A DNA stretch of 64,000 nt from Allobosea sp035944375 (GTDB taxonomy: Bacteria > Pseudomonadota > Alphaproteobacteria > Rhizobiales > Beijerinckiaceae): assembly GCF_035944375.1 (NCBI RefSeq), contig NZ_DASZBE010000043.1. One strand, 5' to 3'. Made by a program: the position numbers and the translations under genes. Under the pieces are notes generated by a model. The model was not told the origin of the DNA. It did no database searches and saw nothing but the letters and a program-made list of their open reading frames with translations. This document shows positions 8,479-17,172 of the stretch, piece after piece (the stretch's first letter is position 1; each line of letters starts with the position of its first letter).

Positions 8479-9710
8479 CGCGCGCCCTTCCGGATGGCGA
8501 CGATATCGACCTCCATCAGCAGCTCGGGGCTGGCGAGCCCCTTGATGATGACGCTGGTGAAGGCGCTGGCATTGTCCCCCAGACGCTCGCGGACGACCGC
8601 GTTGACGTCCGCGAGGAAGGCCCGGTCGGTGACGTAGACCGTCGCCTTGGCGACGTCGTCGAGCCCGGCTCCGGCCTCCGAAAGCAGCGTTGCGACATTG
8701 TCCATCGCGACCTGCGCCTGCGCCTTCGCGTCGCCGGCGCCATAGAGCACCTCGTCGAGACCCATCCCGGTCTGGCCGCGCAGCGTGACGCGGTCGCCCG
8801 ACACCACCGCCATGCAGAACTCGCAGTCGAGCGGCTGCTGCTCGGTGCCGTAACGCGCGGCGCTGGAGTGATAGGTCCGCAGCCGCTCATGCGGCTTTCC
8901 GCCCTGCTTGCGGACGAGCGTGACATCGATCTCGAACAGGATGTCGGGCCGGGCGAAGCCGGTCGTGACGATGCCGGTCGAGACCGGCCGGACACCGGGA
9001 AGGTGCTTGCCGATCATCGGGTAGACGCCAGCGCGATAGGCCCGGTCGGAGATGTAGACGGTGATCTTGCAGATGTCCTCGACGGAGGCGCCGGCCTCGT
9101 CGAGCAGCGTCTTGAGGTTCGCCATGGCGAGGTCGGCCTGGGCGGCCGAGTCCGCGACGCCGCGGCCCTTGGCGGTGACGCCGCTATGGTCGAGCCCCGC
9201 GCCGGTCTGGCCACGCAGGAAGAACTCCTCGTCGGTCGCGAGCACCATCGACCCCTGCCAGGGGAAGCCCTGACCGTGCCAGCTTTCGAAGGTATAGGGC
9301 CTCGTATGCCGCGGCGGCGAGGACGGGATCGCAGCCTCGGCGTCGATCTGGACGATCAACTCGGGCAGGGCGAGCCCGGCGACGACCAGCCCGGTGCTGA
9401 CCGCGCGGACCTCCGGCAGGCGCTCCGCGATCACCGCATAGACCTCGGCGCGATAGCCGCGGTCGACGATGCAGGTGGTGAGCTTGGTCAGGCTGGCGAG
9501 CGAGCCGCCGGCCTCCTTCAGCGCCGCCTCGAGCCGGTCGAGCGCGGCATGGGTCTGGGCGGCAGCGTCGCCGATGCCGGTGATGCTGCCATCGGGGTTG
9601 AGCGCGCTCGCGCCGCTGAGGAAGACGCGTTCGCCGGCGCGCACCGCTCCGGCGATGGGGAGAGTAGCGATGCCGGGAAGGGCGGCGGGCGCGATGGCGT
9701 GGCGTTGCAT
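8475..9710 (-). CDS. Triple-domain RidA (YjgF/YER057c/UK114) protein
   Basis: A 411-residue protein with three consecutive Rid-family domains, roughly residues 1-128, 140-265 and 280-408. Each repeats the same core: a GxxxFLSG or FFLRGQTG strand, a helix with A-x-x-N-L-x-x-L-L-x-E-A-G, a strand (TKLTTCIVDR, CKITVYISDR, AKATVYVTDR) and a closing strand (LIVQIDAEA, ILFEIDVTL, LLMEVDIVA). Rid proteins hydrolyse reactive enamines and imines or act as catabolic deaminases, usually as trimers of single-domain chains; one chain could form a pseudo-trimer. ATG 9710 follows GGAGA at a four-base spacing. It heads a unit with DUF1028 and the Dpp-like importer. Confidence 0.88.
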   Translation of the reverse strand: MQRHAIAPAALPGIATLPIAGAVRAGERVFLSGASALNPDGSITGIGDAAAQTHAALDRLEAALKEAGGSLASLTKLTTCIVDRGYRAEVYAVIAERLPEVRAVSTGLVVAGLALPELIVQIDAEAAIPSSPPRHTRPYTFESWHGQGFPWQGSMVLATDEEFFLRGQTGAGLDHSGVTAKGRGVADSAAQADLAMANLKTLLDEAGASVEDICKITVYISDRAYRAGVYPMIGKHLPGVRPVSTGIVTTGFARPDILFEIDVTLVRKQGGKPHERLRTYHSSAARYGTEQQPLDCEFCMAVVSGDRVTLRGQTGMGLDEVLYGAGDAKAQAQVAMDNVATLLSEAGAGLDDVAKATVYVTDRAFLADVNAVVRERLGDNASAFTSVIIKGLASPELLMEVDIVAIRKGAR

Positions 9711-9874
9711 GGGGTCTCCGCGGCGCGCGCCCCGCCTCGTGGCGTCGGCGCGTCTCAGGCCGAGCCGGCGATGCAAGAACGGAGCCCGCGGCGGCGGTTT
9801 CCGACCTGCATCCCGGCACGAATGAGAGGCTAGGCCGGAACCGGCGTCGGGATCGAATTAAAAACCGGCCCGCA

Positions 9875-9893
9875 TTATTCGCCGCGCTTATAG
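9875..9893. promoter_or_regulatory. Putative LysR-type operator (T-N11-A) upstream of the triple-RidA unit
   Basis: TTAT-TCGCCGCGCTT-ATAG is an inverted repeat with an 11-base centre, the T-N11-A form of LysR-type sites. It lies about 165 bases before the triple-RidA start. Eighteen bases of it match a second element at 15696-15713 at 14 or more positions. The LysR gene at 12310-13203 is the natural candidate regulator. Confidence 0.5.
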
Positions 9894-9917
9894 GCCGCCC
9901 GCGGGCAGCCTGCGCTC

Positions 9918-11198
9918 TCAGCTGGCGTTGTCGGCGACCCATTGCGCGAGCACGGTGGCGGCCGCCATGAAGTCGTCGATCTCCATGGCTTCGCGCGGGT
10001 TGTGGCTGCCGTGCTCGTTGCGCACGAACAGCATCGCGACGGGCACGCCAGCGGCGGCAAACGCCGCGGAATCATGTGAGGCGGGGCTGCCGAGCGGCAT
10101 GGCGGGGATGCCGAGCCTCTCCGCCGCCTGCGTCAACGCGGTCCGGATACCGGGATCGACCGGCCCGACGGCGGCCGAAGCACGCGCACCGAGTTCGAAC
10201 ACGACGCCGCGCTCGGCCTCGATCCGTGTGATCGCGGCGTGCATCCGAGCCTCGACGCCGGCGAGCACCGCCTCGTCATAGGCGCGCACGTCGAGGCTGA
10301 AACGGAACTCGCCCGGCACGGTGGTCATGCCGTGCTTGTCGGCATCGGTGTGGAAGCGCCCGAACGTCACGGCCATGCCCTCGCCGCATGCCTCGTGCTC
10401 CGCCCAGATCGCGTCCAGCTCGGCCGCCAGCGCCATGCCCGCCATGGCGGCGTCGCGGCGGAAACGCCGTGGCGTGCCGACATGGTCGTAGCGGCCGAGG
10501 ATGCGCGCCTCCGGATAGCGGAAATTGCCAGGAATGCCGGTGCAGATGGCGATCGGGAAGCCGGCTTCGACGAGGCTCGGCGCCTGCTCGATATGGATCT
10601 CGAGGAAGGCCCGGATCCGGCTGGGATCCAGGCTCCGTTCGCCCCGCCGCAGCGCCTCGGGATCTCCGCCACAATCGCGGATATGGTCGCCGAGGGGGCG
10701 GCCGGTGTCGATGCGCCGGGCCTCCAGCGCGCCGTCGGGAAGCGTTCCCAGCGCGCCGCGGCTGCCGATATAGGAGACCTGGAACCAGACGCTCTCCTCC
10801 GCGCGGACGCCCATCACCGTCAGGTCGCAACGTGGCTCCAAGCCCAGTTCGCGCAGCGCCGCGAGGGTGACGAGGCCCGCGATCACGCCGGCGGCGCCGT
10901 CGAAATTGCCGCCATGGGGGACGCTGTCGAGATGCGAGCCCATCAGGATCGCCGGCGCCGCCGGATCGCGGCCGCGCCAGGTCGCATAGGTGTTCATCGA
11001 GGCGTCGGTGGTCACCGTGAGGCCGGCCGCCGCGGCGGCCTCCGCGAAGACGCGATGGCCGAAATTCTCGCCGGCGCCATAGGTGTCGCGCATGATGCCG
11101 GGGTTGCCCGGGCTGCCCTCGGCCAGCGTGGCGAACAGCCGCTCGGCCAGGCCGCGCTGCGCCGCGACGGCCGCCGCAAGCCTCTCCGGAGCGATCAC
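9918..11198 (-). CDS. M20-family amidase (N-carbamoyl-L-amino-acid hydrolase / allantoate amidohydrolase type)
   Basis: A 426-residue zinc-dependent amidohydrolase of the HyuC/AmaB/AllC group. Metal-site motifs are GSHLDSVPHGGNFDGAAGV (His and bridging Asp), EESVWF for the Glu pair, EIHIEQ (His) and a late HDSAAFA. Relatives cleave N-carbamoyl amino acids, beta-ureidopropionate or allantoate, releasing ammonia and CO2 or urea-type products. The start is GTG at 11198, overlapping the ureohydrolase stop as GTGA. Coupling to a ureohydrolase supports stepwise dismantling of a ureido or guanidino compound; the exact substrate is undetermined. Confidence 0.88.
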   Translation of the reverse strand: MIAPERLAAAVAAQRGLAERLFATLAEGSPGNPGIMRDTYGAGENFGHRVFAEAAAAAGLTVTTDASMNTYATWRGRDPAAPAILMGSHLDSVPHGGNFDGAAGVIAGLVTLAALRELGLEPRCDLTVMGVRAEESVWFQVSYIGSRGALGTLPDGALEARRIDTGRPLGDHIRDCGGDPEALRRGERSLDPSRIRAFLEIHIEQAPSLVEAGFPIAICTGIPGNFRYPEARILGRYDHVGTPRRFRRDAAMAGMALAAELDAIWAEHEACGEGMAVTFGRFHTDADKHGMTTVPGEFRFSLDVRAYDEAVLAGVEARMHAAITRIEAERGVVFELGARASAAVGPVDPGIRTALTQAAERLGIPAMPLGSPASHDSAAFAAAGVPVAMLFVRNEHGSHNPREAMEIDDFMAAATVLAQWVADNAS

Positions 11199-12154
11199 GA
11201 GGCGGCCTTGTCGAAATAGCCGGCGCGGACGGCGGCCCCGATCATGTTGACGACGAAGCGCCCGGCCGTGATGCAGGTGATCTGGTTGACGTCGCTGCGC
11301 GGCGTGATCTCGACGACGTCCATGCCGACGACGCGGCCCTTGCCGACGAGGCCATGGATCAGCGTCCGCACCTGCGGGAAGGTCAGCCCGCCCGGGCAGG
11401 GGCCGGCGACACCGGGCGCGATGGCCGGGTCGATGCCGTCGAGATCGATCGTCAGATAGTAGCGTCCGCCCGCGGGAATCCGGTCGAGCACGGCCTGCAT
11501 CCCGCGCTCATGGACCTCGTAGGAGGTCACGAGCTGGGCGCCATAGGCGCGCGCCGCCTCGACCTCCTCGATCCGGGCGCTGCCGGTGCCGTGCAGGCCG
11601 ATCTGGAAGATCTCGCCGACATGGGCCATCTCGGAGGCGCGCCGGATCGGGCTGGAATAGCCGGTTGCGACGCCGTTCACCTCCTGGCGCCAGTCGAGAT
11701 GCTGGTCGATCTGGATCAGTGTGATCGGCCCGTCGCCGTCGAGCCCGCGCAGCACCGGGATCGGCACGCCATGGTCGCCGCCGAGCACGATCGGCATCGC
11801 GCCCGACGCCCTAATCTTGCGGATCGCCGCTTCGGCCTTGACGTAATGGGCGGTGAGGTCGCGGAAATCGCCGATGATGTCGCCGCAATCGACGGTGCGG
11901 ATCGGCCGGCCGTCATAGAGCGGCCCGCCGAGATCGAAATCATAGCGCTCGATCGAGCGGACGATCCGGTCCGTGGCGCGGCGCATCGCGGCGGGCATGT
12001 TGGTCTGGTCGTTGACGATCTCGGCGAAGCTGTAGGCATCGCCATAGGGGATGCCGAGAAAGGCGATGTCGGCCTGGAGATGGTCGAGATCGGTCGCCAG
12101 CTCCGAATAGAGAAAGGTCGCGTGGCCCGTCTTCGGGGCGGTCGTCAACGACAT
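11195..12154 (-). CDS. Ureohydrolase (agmatinase/arginase family)
   Basis: A 319-residue member of the binuclear-manganese ureohydrolase family, which cleaves guanidino groups to urea and an amine. The metal ligands are complete: GGDHGVPIP, then IDQHLDWR (D-x-H-x-D) and LTIDLDGIDPAIAPG (D-x-D). The family includes agmatinase, guanidinobutyrase, guanidinopropionase and arginase, and DQHLDW rather than DAHxD makes simple agmatinase uncertain. ATG 12154 is preferred because GAGG lies nine bases before it; ATG 12163 is also in frame. The gene follows the LysR regulator and precedes the M20 amidase. Confidence 0.88.
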   Translation of the reverse strand: MSLTTAPKTGHATFLYSELATDLDHLQADIAFLGIPYGDAYSFAEIVNDQTNMPAAMRRATDRIVRSIERYDFDLGGPLYDGRPIRTVDCGDIIGDFRDLTAHYVKAEAAIRKIRASGAMPIVLGGDHGVPIPVLRGLDGDGPITLIQIDQHLDWRQEVNGVATGYSSPIRRASEMAHVGEIFQIGLHGTGSARIEEVEAARAYGAQLVTSYEVHERGMQAVLDRIPAGGRYYLTIDLDGIDPAIAPGVAGPCPGGLTFPQVRTLIHGLVGKGRVVGMDVVEITPRSDVNQITCITAGRFVVNMIGAAVRAGYFDKAAS

Positions 12155-12309
12155 CGGAGCCATCCTCGCCGGCTGTTGGCCGGTTCTCCACCCTCGCCGA
12201 GAGAGGGGTCGCCGACTTTCGCCGACACTGCTGGAGGGGGGCGGCACAGGCAATGGAGGCGCTTATCAGGAATCCACGGGTGGCATTCGTCCGGCGAATA
12301 CTCAGGCCG

Positions 12310-13203
12310 TCAGGAGAGGCGCGGCGCCGTTTCACCCGCTACGACGCGCACCTCCCGCAGGAAGGCCTGCGCGGCCCGCGACAGCGGCCGCTTGCGCGAA
12401 TGGACCACCGAGGCCGACACCGGCGAGGCCGGCTCGAAGCGCCGGACCGCGAGGTTGCGCGAGGAGAGCGGCGAGAGCGGATCGACCACCGCGACGCCGA
12501 TGCCGGTCTCGGCGAGGATGCAGGCGGTGTTGCAGTAGCGGACCTCGACGGAGGAGCGGAACGGCACGCCGACCTCCGCGAAGGCCTGGCGCACGATCGT
12601 CCCCATCCGCGTGCCGCGTTCCAGCGCGATGAAGGCGGTGGCGCGCAGATCGTCGGGCGTGATCGTCTCCATCGCAGCGAGCGGATGATCGGGCCGCATC
12701 ACGCAGACCATGCGCTCGGAGAAGAAGCACTCGCTCTCGACACCGCGATAATCGTTCAGCCCCAGCACGAAACCGAGTTCGGCCAGACCGTTGTCGACGC
12801 TCTCGACCACGTTCTCGAAGCGGCGGATGTCGAAGGAGACGCGCGTGTTCGGGCGCTTCTCGAGGAAGTTGCGCAGCGCGATCGGGATCACGCTGTAGCC
12901 CAGAGGCGGCGTCGCGAGGATGCGGATATGCCCGGTGCGGTTCTCCTTCAGGTCCTGCACCTTCGCCTCGAAAGCGGCGTGCATGCTGAAGATCGGATCG
13001 GAATCGAGGCAGAGCTCGCGCGCCTCGGCCGTCGGGAACAGTCGGTTGTTGACGCGCTCGAACAGCGGAAAGCCGATCTGGCTCTCGAGATGCTTGATCG
13101 CGTTGCTGACGGCCGGCTGCGACAGGCCGAGTTCATGCGCCGCGCGGACCGTGGTCTCGCAGCGGACGACCGCTCTCAGCAGCTCGATCTGGCGCAGGTT
13201 CAT
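12310..13203 (-). CDS. LysR-family transcriptional regulator
   Basis: A 297-residue LysR regulator. The N-terminal winged helix is clear: MNLRQIELLRAVVRCETTVRAAHELGLSQPAVSNAIKHLE, with recognition helix SQPAVSNAIKHLE. The rest is the two-lobed effector domain, with TGHIRILATPPLGYSVIPIA starting the periplasmic-binding-like fold. ATG 13203 has a strong GGAGG seven bases upstream. It lies in the middle of the minus-strand catabolic series on the same strand, so it probably controls its neighbours in response to their substrate; similar T-N11-A elements near 9.88 and 15.70 kb support this. Confidence 0.93.
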   Translation of the reverse strand: MNLRQIELLRAVVRCETTVRAAHELGLSQPAVSNAIKHLESQIGFPLFERVNNRLFPTAEARELCLDSDPIFSMHAAFEAKVQDLKENRTGHIRILATPPLGYSVIPIALRNFLEKRPNTRVSFDIRRFENVVESVDNGLAELGFVLGLNDYRGVESECFFSERMVCVMRPDHPLAAMETITPDDLRATAFIALERGTRMGTIVRQAFAEVGVPFRSSVEVRYCNTACILAETGIGVAVVDPLSPLSSRNLAVRRFEPASPVSASVVHSRKRPLSRAAQAFLREVRVVAGETAPRLS

Positions 13204-13213
13204 ATCACGCCTC

Positions 13214-13241
13214 CGAATAGGGTGGGGTGCTCCCTATTTCG
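13214..13241. promoter_or_regulatory. Imperfect inverted repeat in front of the LysR gene
   Basis: CGAATAGGG and CCCTATTTCG form an imperfect palindrome ending 11 bases before the LysR start. It contains CTATTCG on the minus strand, also present in the T-N11-A element at 15.70 kb. It is a plausible autoregulatory LysR site; its spacing is not the exact T-N11-A form. Confidence 0.4.
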
Positions 13242-13289
13242 TCAGCAAATCATGTGCCAGCTTACGGCCCGCCGCAAGTGGCGTCTCGC

Positions 13290-14684
13290 TCAGCCGTCGA
13301 GGAAGGGCATTTCGCCCCGCGGCGGCGCGATGTCGGCATTGGCCGCCACCATCCGTCGCCAGACCGTTTCCGTCACCGCCTGCGCCTCCGCCAGCAGCGC
13401 CGGCTCGTCCACCGTCAGCACCTTGCGGTCGCGCATGACGAAGGAACCGTCGACCATCACCGAGTGGACGACGCCGGGATGGGCGTAGTTCACGATGTTT
13501 GAGGTCAGCCGCAGGATCGGGCGCAGCGCCGGCTGGTCGAGGTCGAGCAGGGTGATGTCCGCCTTCTTGCCGACCTCGAGCGAGCCGATCCGGTCGAGCG
13601 CACCCAGCGTGCGGGCGCCGTTGCGCGTCGCCATGTCGAGCACGACCTGAGGCTGCGGATCGACGCCGCCCTCCTGCGCGCGGCCGAAGCCGGCGCGGTG
13701 GACGATCATGCCGATCTTCATCGCCTGGAACATGTCCTCGGTCATGTTGTCGGTGCCGAGCGCGATATTGACCCCGGCGTCGCGGATCGGCCCGATCAGC
13801 ACGCGATGCGGCCCCTTGCGGGAGGAGGGCGCCGGGTTGTGCGCCATGTGGACGCCGCGCTGCGCCAGCAATTCGATGTCCTCGCGCGTGCAGAAGGTCC
13901 AGTGCGCGCAGGTCAGGTCCGGCCCGAGGAAACCCTCGCGCTCCAGATAGAAGGCCGGCGTCAGCCCATGCGCGGCCTTCACCGCCGCGACTTCGCCGGG
14001 GCTCTGGGCGAGATGGCAGGTGCGCGTCAGACTATGGCGGGCGGCGAGGTCCATGATCTCCGCCAGCATGGCGGGCGAGCAGTTGTCGGGGGCATGCGCC
14101 GCGACCTGGCAGCTCACCCGGCCCTCGCGCGCGCCGTGCCAGGTCTCGATCAGCTCCTGCGTGCGTTCCAGGAACTGCCGCCCGAAGGCCTCGTCGATCC
14201 CGTACTCGCCGAAGCGGATCTTGCGCGTGTCGATGTCGGCGCAGCTTTCCGAAAGCCAGAGCCGCAGGCCGGTATCGGCCATCGCGCCGGCATAGGAGGG
14301 GACATGGCGGAAGGGGTCGACCAGCGTGGTCGTGCCGCTGCGGATCGCCTCCAGGCAGCCGAGCGCGGCCATCACCGCCCGCTCATGGTCGCTCATCGTG
14401 TAGGAGATCGGCGACATGTAGCGGTAGATGATCTCGCCGTCCCAGTCCTCGACCGTGCCGCGCAGCGCCGTCAGCACCGTATGCGTATGCGCGTTGACGA
14501 AGCCGGGAAGGACGGCGAGGCCCCGCCCTGCCATGCGTTCGTGCGTCGGAAAATCCCGCTCCAGCTTGGCGGTCTCGCCGATGGCGGCGATCCGGTCGCC
14601 GGTGATCGCGATCGCGGCGTCCTGCAGGATGCGCCGCTCCTCGTCGCAGGTGACGATGGTGGCGCCGGTGATGAGCAGGTTCAT
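13290..14684 (-). CDS. TRZ/ATZ-type amidohydrolase (deaminase/chlorohydrolase family)
   Basis: A 464-residue amidohydrolase of the AtzA/TrzN/SAH-deaminase branch, mononuclear metal enzymes that deaminate or dehalogenate purine-, pyrimidine- or triazine-like rings. Metal ligands: NAHTH (H-x-H), TCHLAQS (His), CAHWTF (His) and ALGTDNMTED (Asp). The N-terminal strand MNLLITGATIVTCDEERRIL and C-terminal KKADITLLDLD with VNYAHPGVVHSVMVDG are typical. ATG 14684 overlaps the stop of the upstream deacetylase by four bases (ATGA), so both are made together. The specific substrate is not assignable. Confidence 0.9.
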   Translation of the reverse strand: MNLLITGATIVTCDEERRILQDAAIAITGDRIAAIGETAKLERDFPTHERMAGRGLAVLPGFVNAHTHTVLTALRGTVEDWDGEIIYRYMSPISYTMSDHERAVMAALGCLEAIRSGTTTLVDPFRHVPSYAGAMADTGLRLWLSESCADIDTRKIRFGEYGIDEAFGRQFLERTQELIETWHGAREGRVSCQVAAHAPDNCSPAMLAEIMDLAARHSLTRTCHLAQSPGEVAAVKAAHGLTPAFYLEREGFLGPDLTCAHWTFCTREDIELLAQRGVHMAHNPAPSSRKGPHRVLIGPIRDAGVNIALGTDNMTEDMFQAMKIGMIVHRAGFGRAQEGGVDPQPQVVLDMATRNGARTLGALDRIGSLEVGKKADITLLDLDQPALRPILRLTSNIVNYAHPGVVHSVMVDGSFVMRDRKVLTVDEPALLAEAQAVTETVWRRMVAANADIAPPRGEMPFLDG

Positions 14685-15583
14685 GGTTGCGTCCGCTGGG
14701 TGGTGAGGCCGGCCGTCGCTGCCTTCTCCTGCGCCACGAAATGCTCGGCGATCTCGCGTCCCGTCGCGATCCAGACATCGCCGAAGCCGCGTGCCCGCGC
14801 CAGGAAATCGCGCATGATGCCGAAGCGCATCGGCCTCCCCGAGACCTGCGGATGCATGACCATGCTGACCAGCCCGCCCCATTCGCGCGTCTGGTCGAGT
14901 TCGCCGTTCCAGATCGAGAGCACATGCTCGCTGGGGAACATCGGGCGCGGGCTGAAGCGCTGCGACAGGCCGTAGAGCCAGTCGTCGAAGGACGCGTTGA
15001 TCGGCAGTTCCACCACCCCGGCCGATCCGTCGCGCTGCCTGTGCCGATAGGGCCGGATGTCGTCGCGGAACGAGGAGGAATAGAGGATGCCGCGTTCGCG
15101 CAGATAGGTCAGGAGTTGGTCGTAGTTCTCGCCGCCGGCCGCCCGGTAGCCGACGGGCACCACGCCGAGCACGCGCTTCAGTGCCTCCATCCCCTTCTCG
15201 AACTCCTCGACGTCCTCGTCGAAATCGGCCGGGTCTGGACGCTTGTGCAGATAGCCGTGATGGCCGATCTCGTGGCCGTCGCGGACGATCGCCTCGCACA
15301 TCGCCGGATGCACCTCGACGATCCAGCCGGGGATGAAGAAGGTCGCCTTGATCCCGACCGATCGCAGATAGCCGAGAATCCTCGGCACGCCGACGCGCTC
15401 CTCGTAGCCGCCGAAGGAGAGCGTCACCAGCCGGTCGGTGTTGGCGGCGTCGTGCTGCAGCCAGGCGGTCTCGCCATCGACGTCGAAGGCCGGAAACAGC
15501 GCGCAGCTCTTGCCGGCGGGCCAGGGATAGTCCGGCGCCGGGTCGGCGGGATTGGCGATCCGCATCGGGAAGACGGGTGTCAT
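14681..15583 (-). CDS. Polysaccharide-deacetylase-family hydrolase
   Basis: A 300-residue carbohydrate-esterase-4 (NodB) homology protein. Motifs: FDVDGETAWLQHD (first Asp region), GIKATFFIPGW and GHEIGHHGYLHKRP, where the paired histidines of the metal site are intact, then VGYRAAGGENYD. Proteins of this type include peptidoglycan and chitin deacetylases and amide hydrolases in ureide catabolism. With no signal peptide and an amidohydrolase coupled downstream, a cytoplasmic amide or imide hydrolase is more likely than a wall enzyme. It is the first gene of the minus-strand series; a T-N11-A element lies about 110 bases upstream. It differs from the three PuuE-like paralogues nearby, which carry HGWRW instead of HHGYLH. 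Confidence 0.85.
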   Translation of the reverse strand: MTPVFPMRIANPADPAPDYPWPAGKSCALFPAFDVDGETAWLQHDAANTDRLVTLSFGGYEERVGVPRILGYLRSVGIKATFFIPGWIVEVHPAMCEAIVRDGHEIGHHGYLHKRPDPADFDEDVEEFEKGMEALKRVLGVVPVGYRAAGGENYDQLLTYLRERGILYSSSFRDDIRPYRHRQRDGSAGVVELPINASFDDWLYGLSQRFSPRPMFPSEHVLSIWNGELDQTREWGGLVSMVMHPQVSGRPMRFGIMRDFLARARGFGDVWIATGREIAEHFVAQEKAATAGLTTQRTQP

Positions 15584-16052
15584 CGGAACCTCTCGTGGCG
15601 CGAGGCGAACCGCGCCTCACGGAACGAGGATAGCAAGGCGCACGGGCACGGCGAGCCGGCCTGCACACGCGCCGCTATGATTTATGGCGACGCTCTATTC
15701 GCCCCGGTGATAGCGCCGGGCCGGAGGGCGGCCCGCCCTCGCGCCACCATGCCCGGCCTTCCTCGCCGTTGCGCCCGATGCAGCCAGCCTTCGCCCGTGG
15801 AAGAGGGCTGGCGCTGTGTTTGGGCTGCACGCGCGAACCCGGATCAAACCGCTATTCTGCCGTAAAAATAGGCAAGTGACGAGCGGACGGGCCGAGATGC
15901 CTTACGATACGTCATGTTGCGGCGCAGGCACCGGTCTGAGCGGCTTTGCGCAAACCCTCGGCCGTTTGCCGGCCACCATCTCCGTCGGAAAGCGGTTGGC
16001 ACGGCAGTTGCTGGCCTGCGGCGCCCACTGCCCGAGGATCTTCGTCATCACG
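15584..16052. promoter_or_regulatory. Divergent regulatory region between two catabolic operons
   Basis: About 470 bases without a convincing gene separate the minus-strand deacetylase operon from the plus-strand ABC operon. It contains the T-N11-A element at 15695-15713. A reading frame extending the ATPase upstream to 15816 exists but has no family homology. No further structure is clear. Confidence 0.5.
15695..15713. promoter_or_regulatory. Putative LysR-type operator (CTAT-N11-ATAG) in the divergent region
   Basis: CTAT-TCGCCCCGGTG-ATAG is a perfect four-base inverted repeat around 11 bases, the T-N11-A architecture. It shares TATTCGCC-n-CG-n-T-n-ATAG with the element at 9876-9893. It is placed to control the deacetylase-amidohydrolase operon and possibly the divergent ABC operon. 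Confidence 0.55.
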
Positions 16053-17162
16053 ATGGCTGCGCCTGCCCCGTCTGCCTCCTTGTCCGCCCAGCCGCTGACG
16101 CTCGACGGCATCACGCATAGCTATGGCGGCGGGCTGGCGGTCGACAACGTCACGCTCGAGGTCAAGGGCGGCGAACTCGTCGCGCTGCTCGGCCCCTCCG
16201 GCTGCGGCAAGACCACGCTGCTGCGGATCGTCGCCGGCTTCATCCAGCAGGGCAACGGCAAGGTCCTGATCGACGGCCGCCCGATCGACACCCTGCCGCC
16301 CAACCGCCGCGAGATCGGCATCGTCTTCCAGAACTACGCGCTGTTCCCGCACATGACGGTGGCCGAGAACATCGCCTATGGGCTGGCCGCCCGCGGCGAG
16401 AGCCGCAGCGTTCAGGCCCAGCGTGTCGAGGAGATGCTCGCCACCGTCCAGATGGCGGGCTTCGCCGACCGCAAGCCAAAGCAGCTCTCCGGCGGGCAGC
16501 AGCAGCGCGTCGCGCTGGCGCGGGCACTCGCCATGCGGCCGCGCATCCTGCTGCTCGACGAGCCCTTCGCGGCCCTCGACAAGAACCTGCGGCTCGACAT
16601 GCAGATCGAGATCAAGCGGCTGCAGCGCCAGTTCGCCCTGACCGCGATCATGGTCACGCACGACCAGGACGAGGCGATGGCGATCGCCGACCGCATCGCC
16701 GTGATGAGCCAGGGCCGGATCGAGCAGCTCGGCACGCCGGTTCAGGTCTATGACGAGCCCGTCACGCTGTTCGTCAACAGCTTCATCGGCTCCAGCAACC
16801 TCCTGAGCGGACAGATCTCGGCGCCTGTCGAGGGCGGCTACGCCGTGACGCTCGGCAACGGAGCCGCCTGGACGGTGCCGTCCGCCGCCCGCTTCGCGCC
16901 GGGCCAGCCGGTTCTCGTCTCGGTCCGCCCCGAGCAGATGCGGCTCGCCGACGAAGCCGGCGAGGGCCGTTTCCCGGTCGAGCTCAAGCTCAGCCTGCCG
17001 ATCGGCGGTGAACTGATCCACGACGTCACCGGTGCCGATGGAAGCTCGCTGAAGATCGCGATGTCGCGCCGTCCCGGCATGGCCTCGGGCCGCGCGGGCA
17101 CTGCTTTCTGCGGGCTCGCCGACCATGCCCGCCCCGTTCTCTTTCCCGCCCCCCAACCCTGA
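16053..17162 (+). CDS. POT-type ABC transporter ATPase (PotA-like)
   Basis: A 369-residue ATPase of the spermidine/putrescine/iron type. Walker A is GPSGCGKT, the Q-loop is FQNYALFPHMTVAENIAYGL, the signature is LSGGQQQR, Walker B is ILLLDEPFAALD and the switch His is in MVTHDQDEA. A TOBE-like C-terminal domain follows (VSVRPEQMRLADEAGEG). Family homology begins near LTLDGITHSYGGG, so ATG 16053 is used although its ribosome site is weak. It is followed by the binding protein and two permeases. The substrate is probably a small cationic or amide compound; this is inference. Confidence 0.92.
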   Translation: MAAPAPSASLSAQPLTLDGITHSYGGGLAVDNVTLEVKGGELVALLGPSGCGKTTLLRIVAGFIQQGNGKVLIDGRPIDTLPPNRREIGIVFQNYALFPHMTVAENIAYGLAARGESRSVQAQRVEEMLATVQMAGFADRKPKQLSGGQQQRVALARALAMRPRILLLDEPFAALDKNLRLDMQIEIKRLQRQFALTAIMVTHDQDEAMAIADRIAVMSQGRIEQLGTPVQVYDEPVTLFVNSFIGSSNLLSGQISAPVEGGYAVTLGNGAAWTVPSAARFAPGQPVLVSVRPEQMRLADEAGEGRFPVELKLSLPIGGELIHDVTGADGSSLKIAMSRRPGMASGRAGTAFCGLADHARPVLFPAPQP

Positions 17163-17172
17163 ACCGGAGCCC

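Noticed and set aside
15925..15960. CACCGGTCTGAGCGGC resembles the conserved ACTGGTCCGAGAG of the guanidine-I riboswitch and lies upstream of an ABC operon.
   Set aside because: The other conserved parts (CTAGGGTTCC and the CACGGCGGG region) are absent and no fitting stems were found, so this is probably chance.
15816..16052. 79-residue N-terminal extension of the PotA-like ATPase.
   Set aside because: The extra residues have no family homology and the stretch contains a regulatory element; the ATG at 16053 fits the family.
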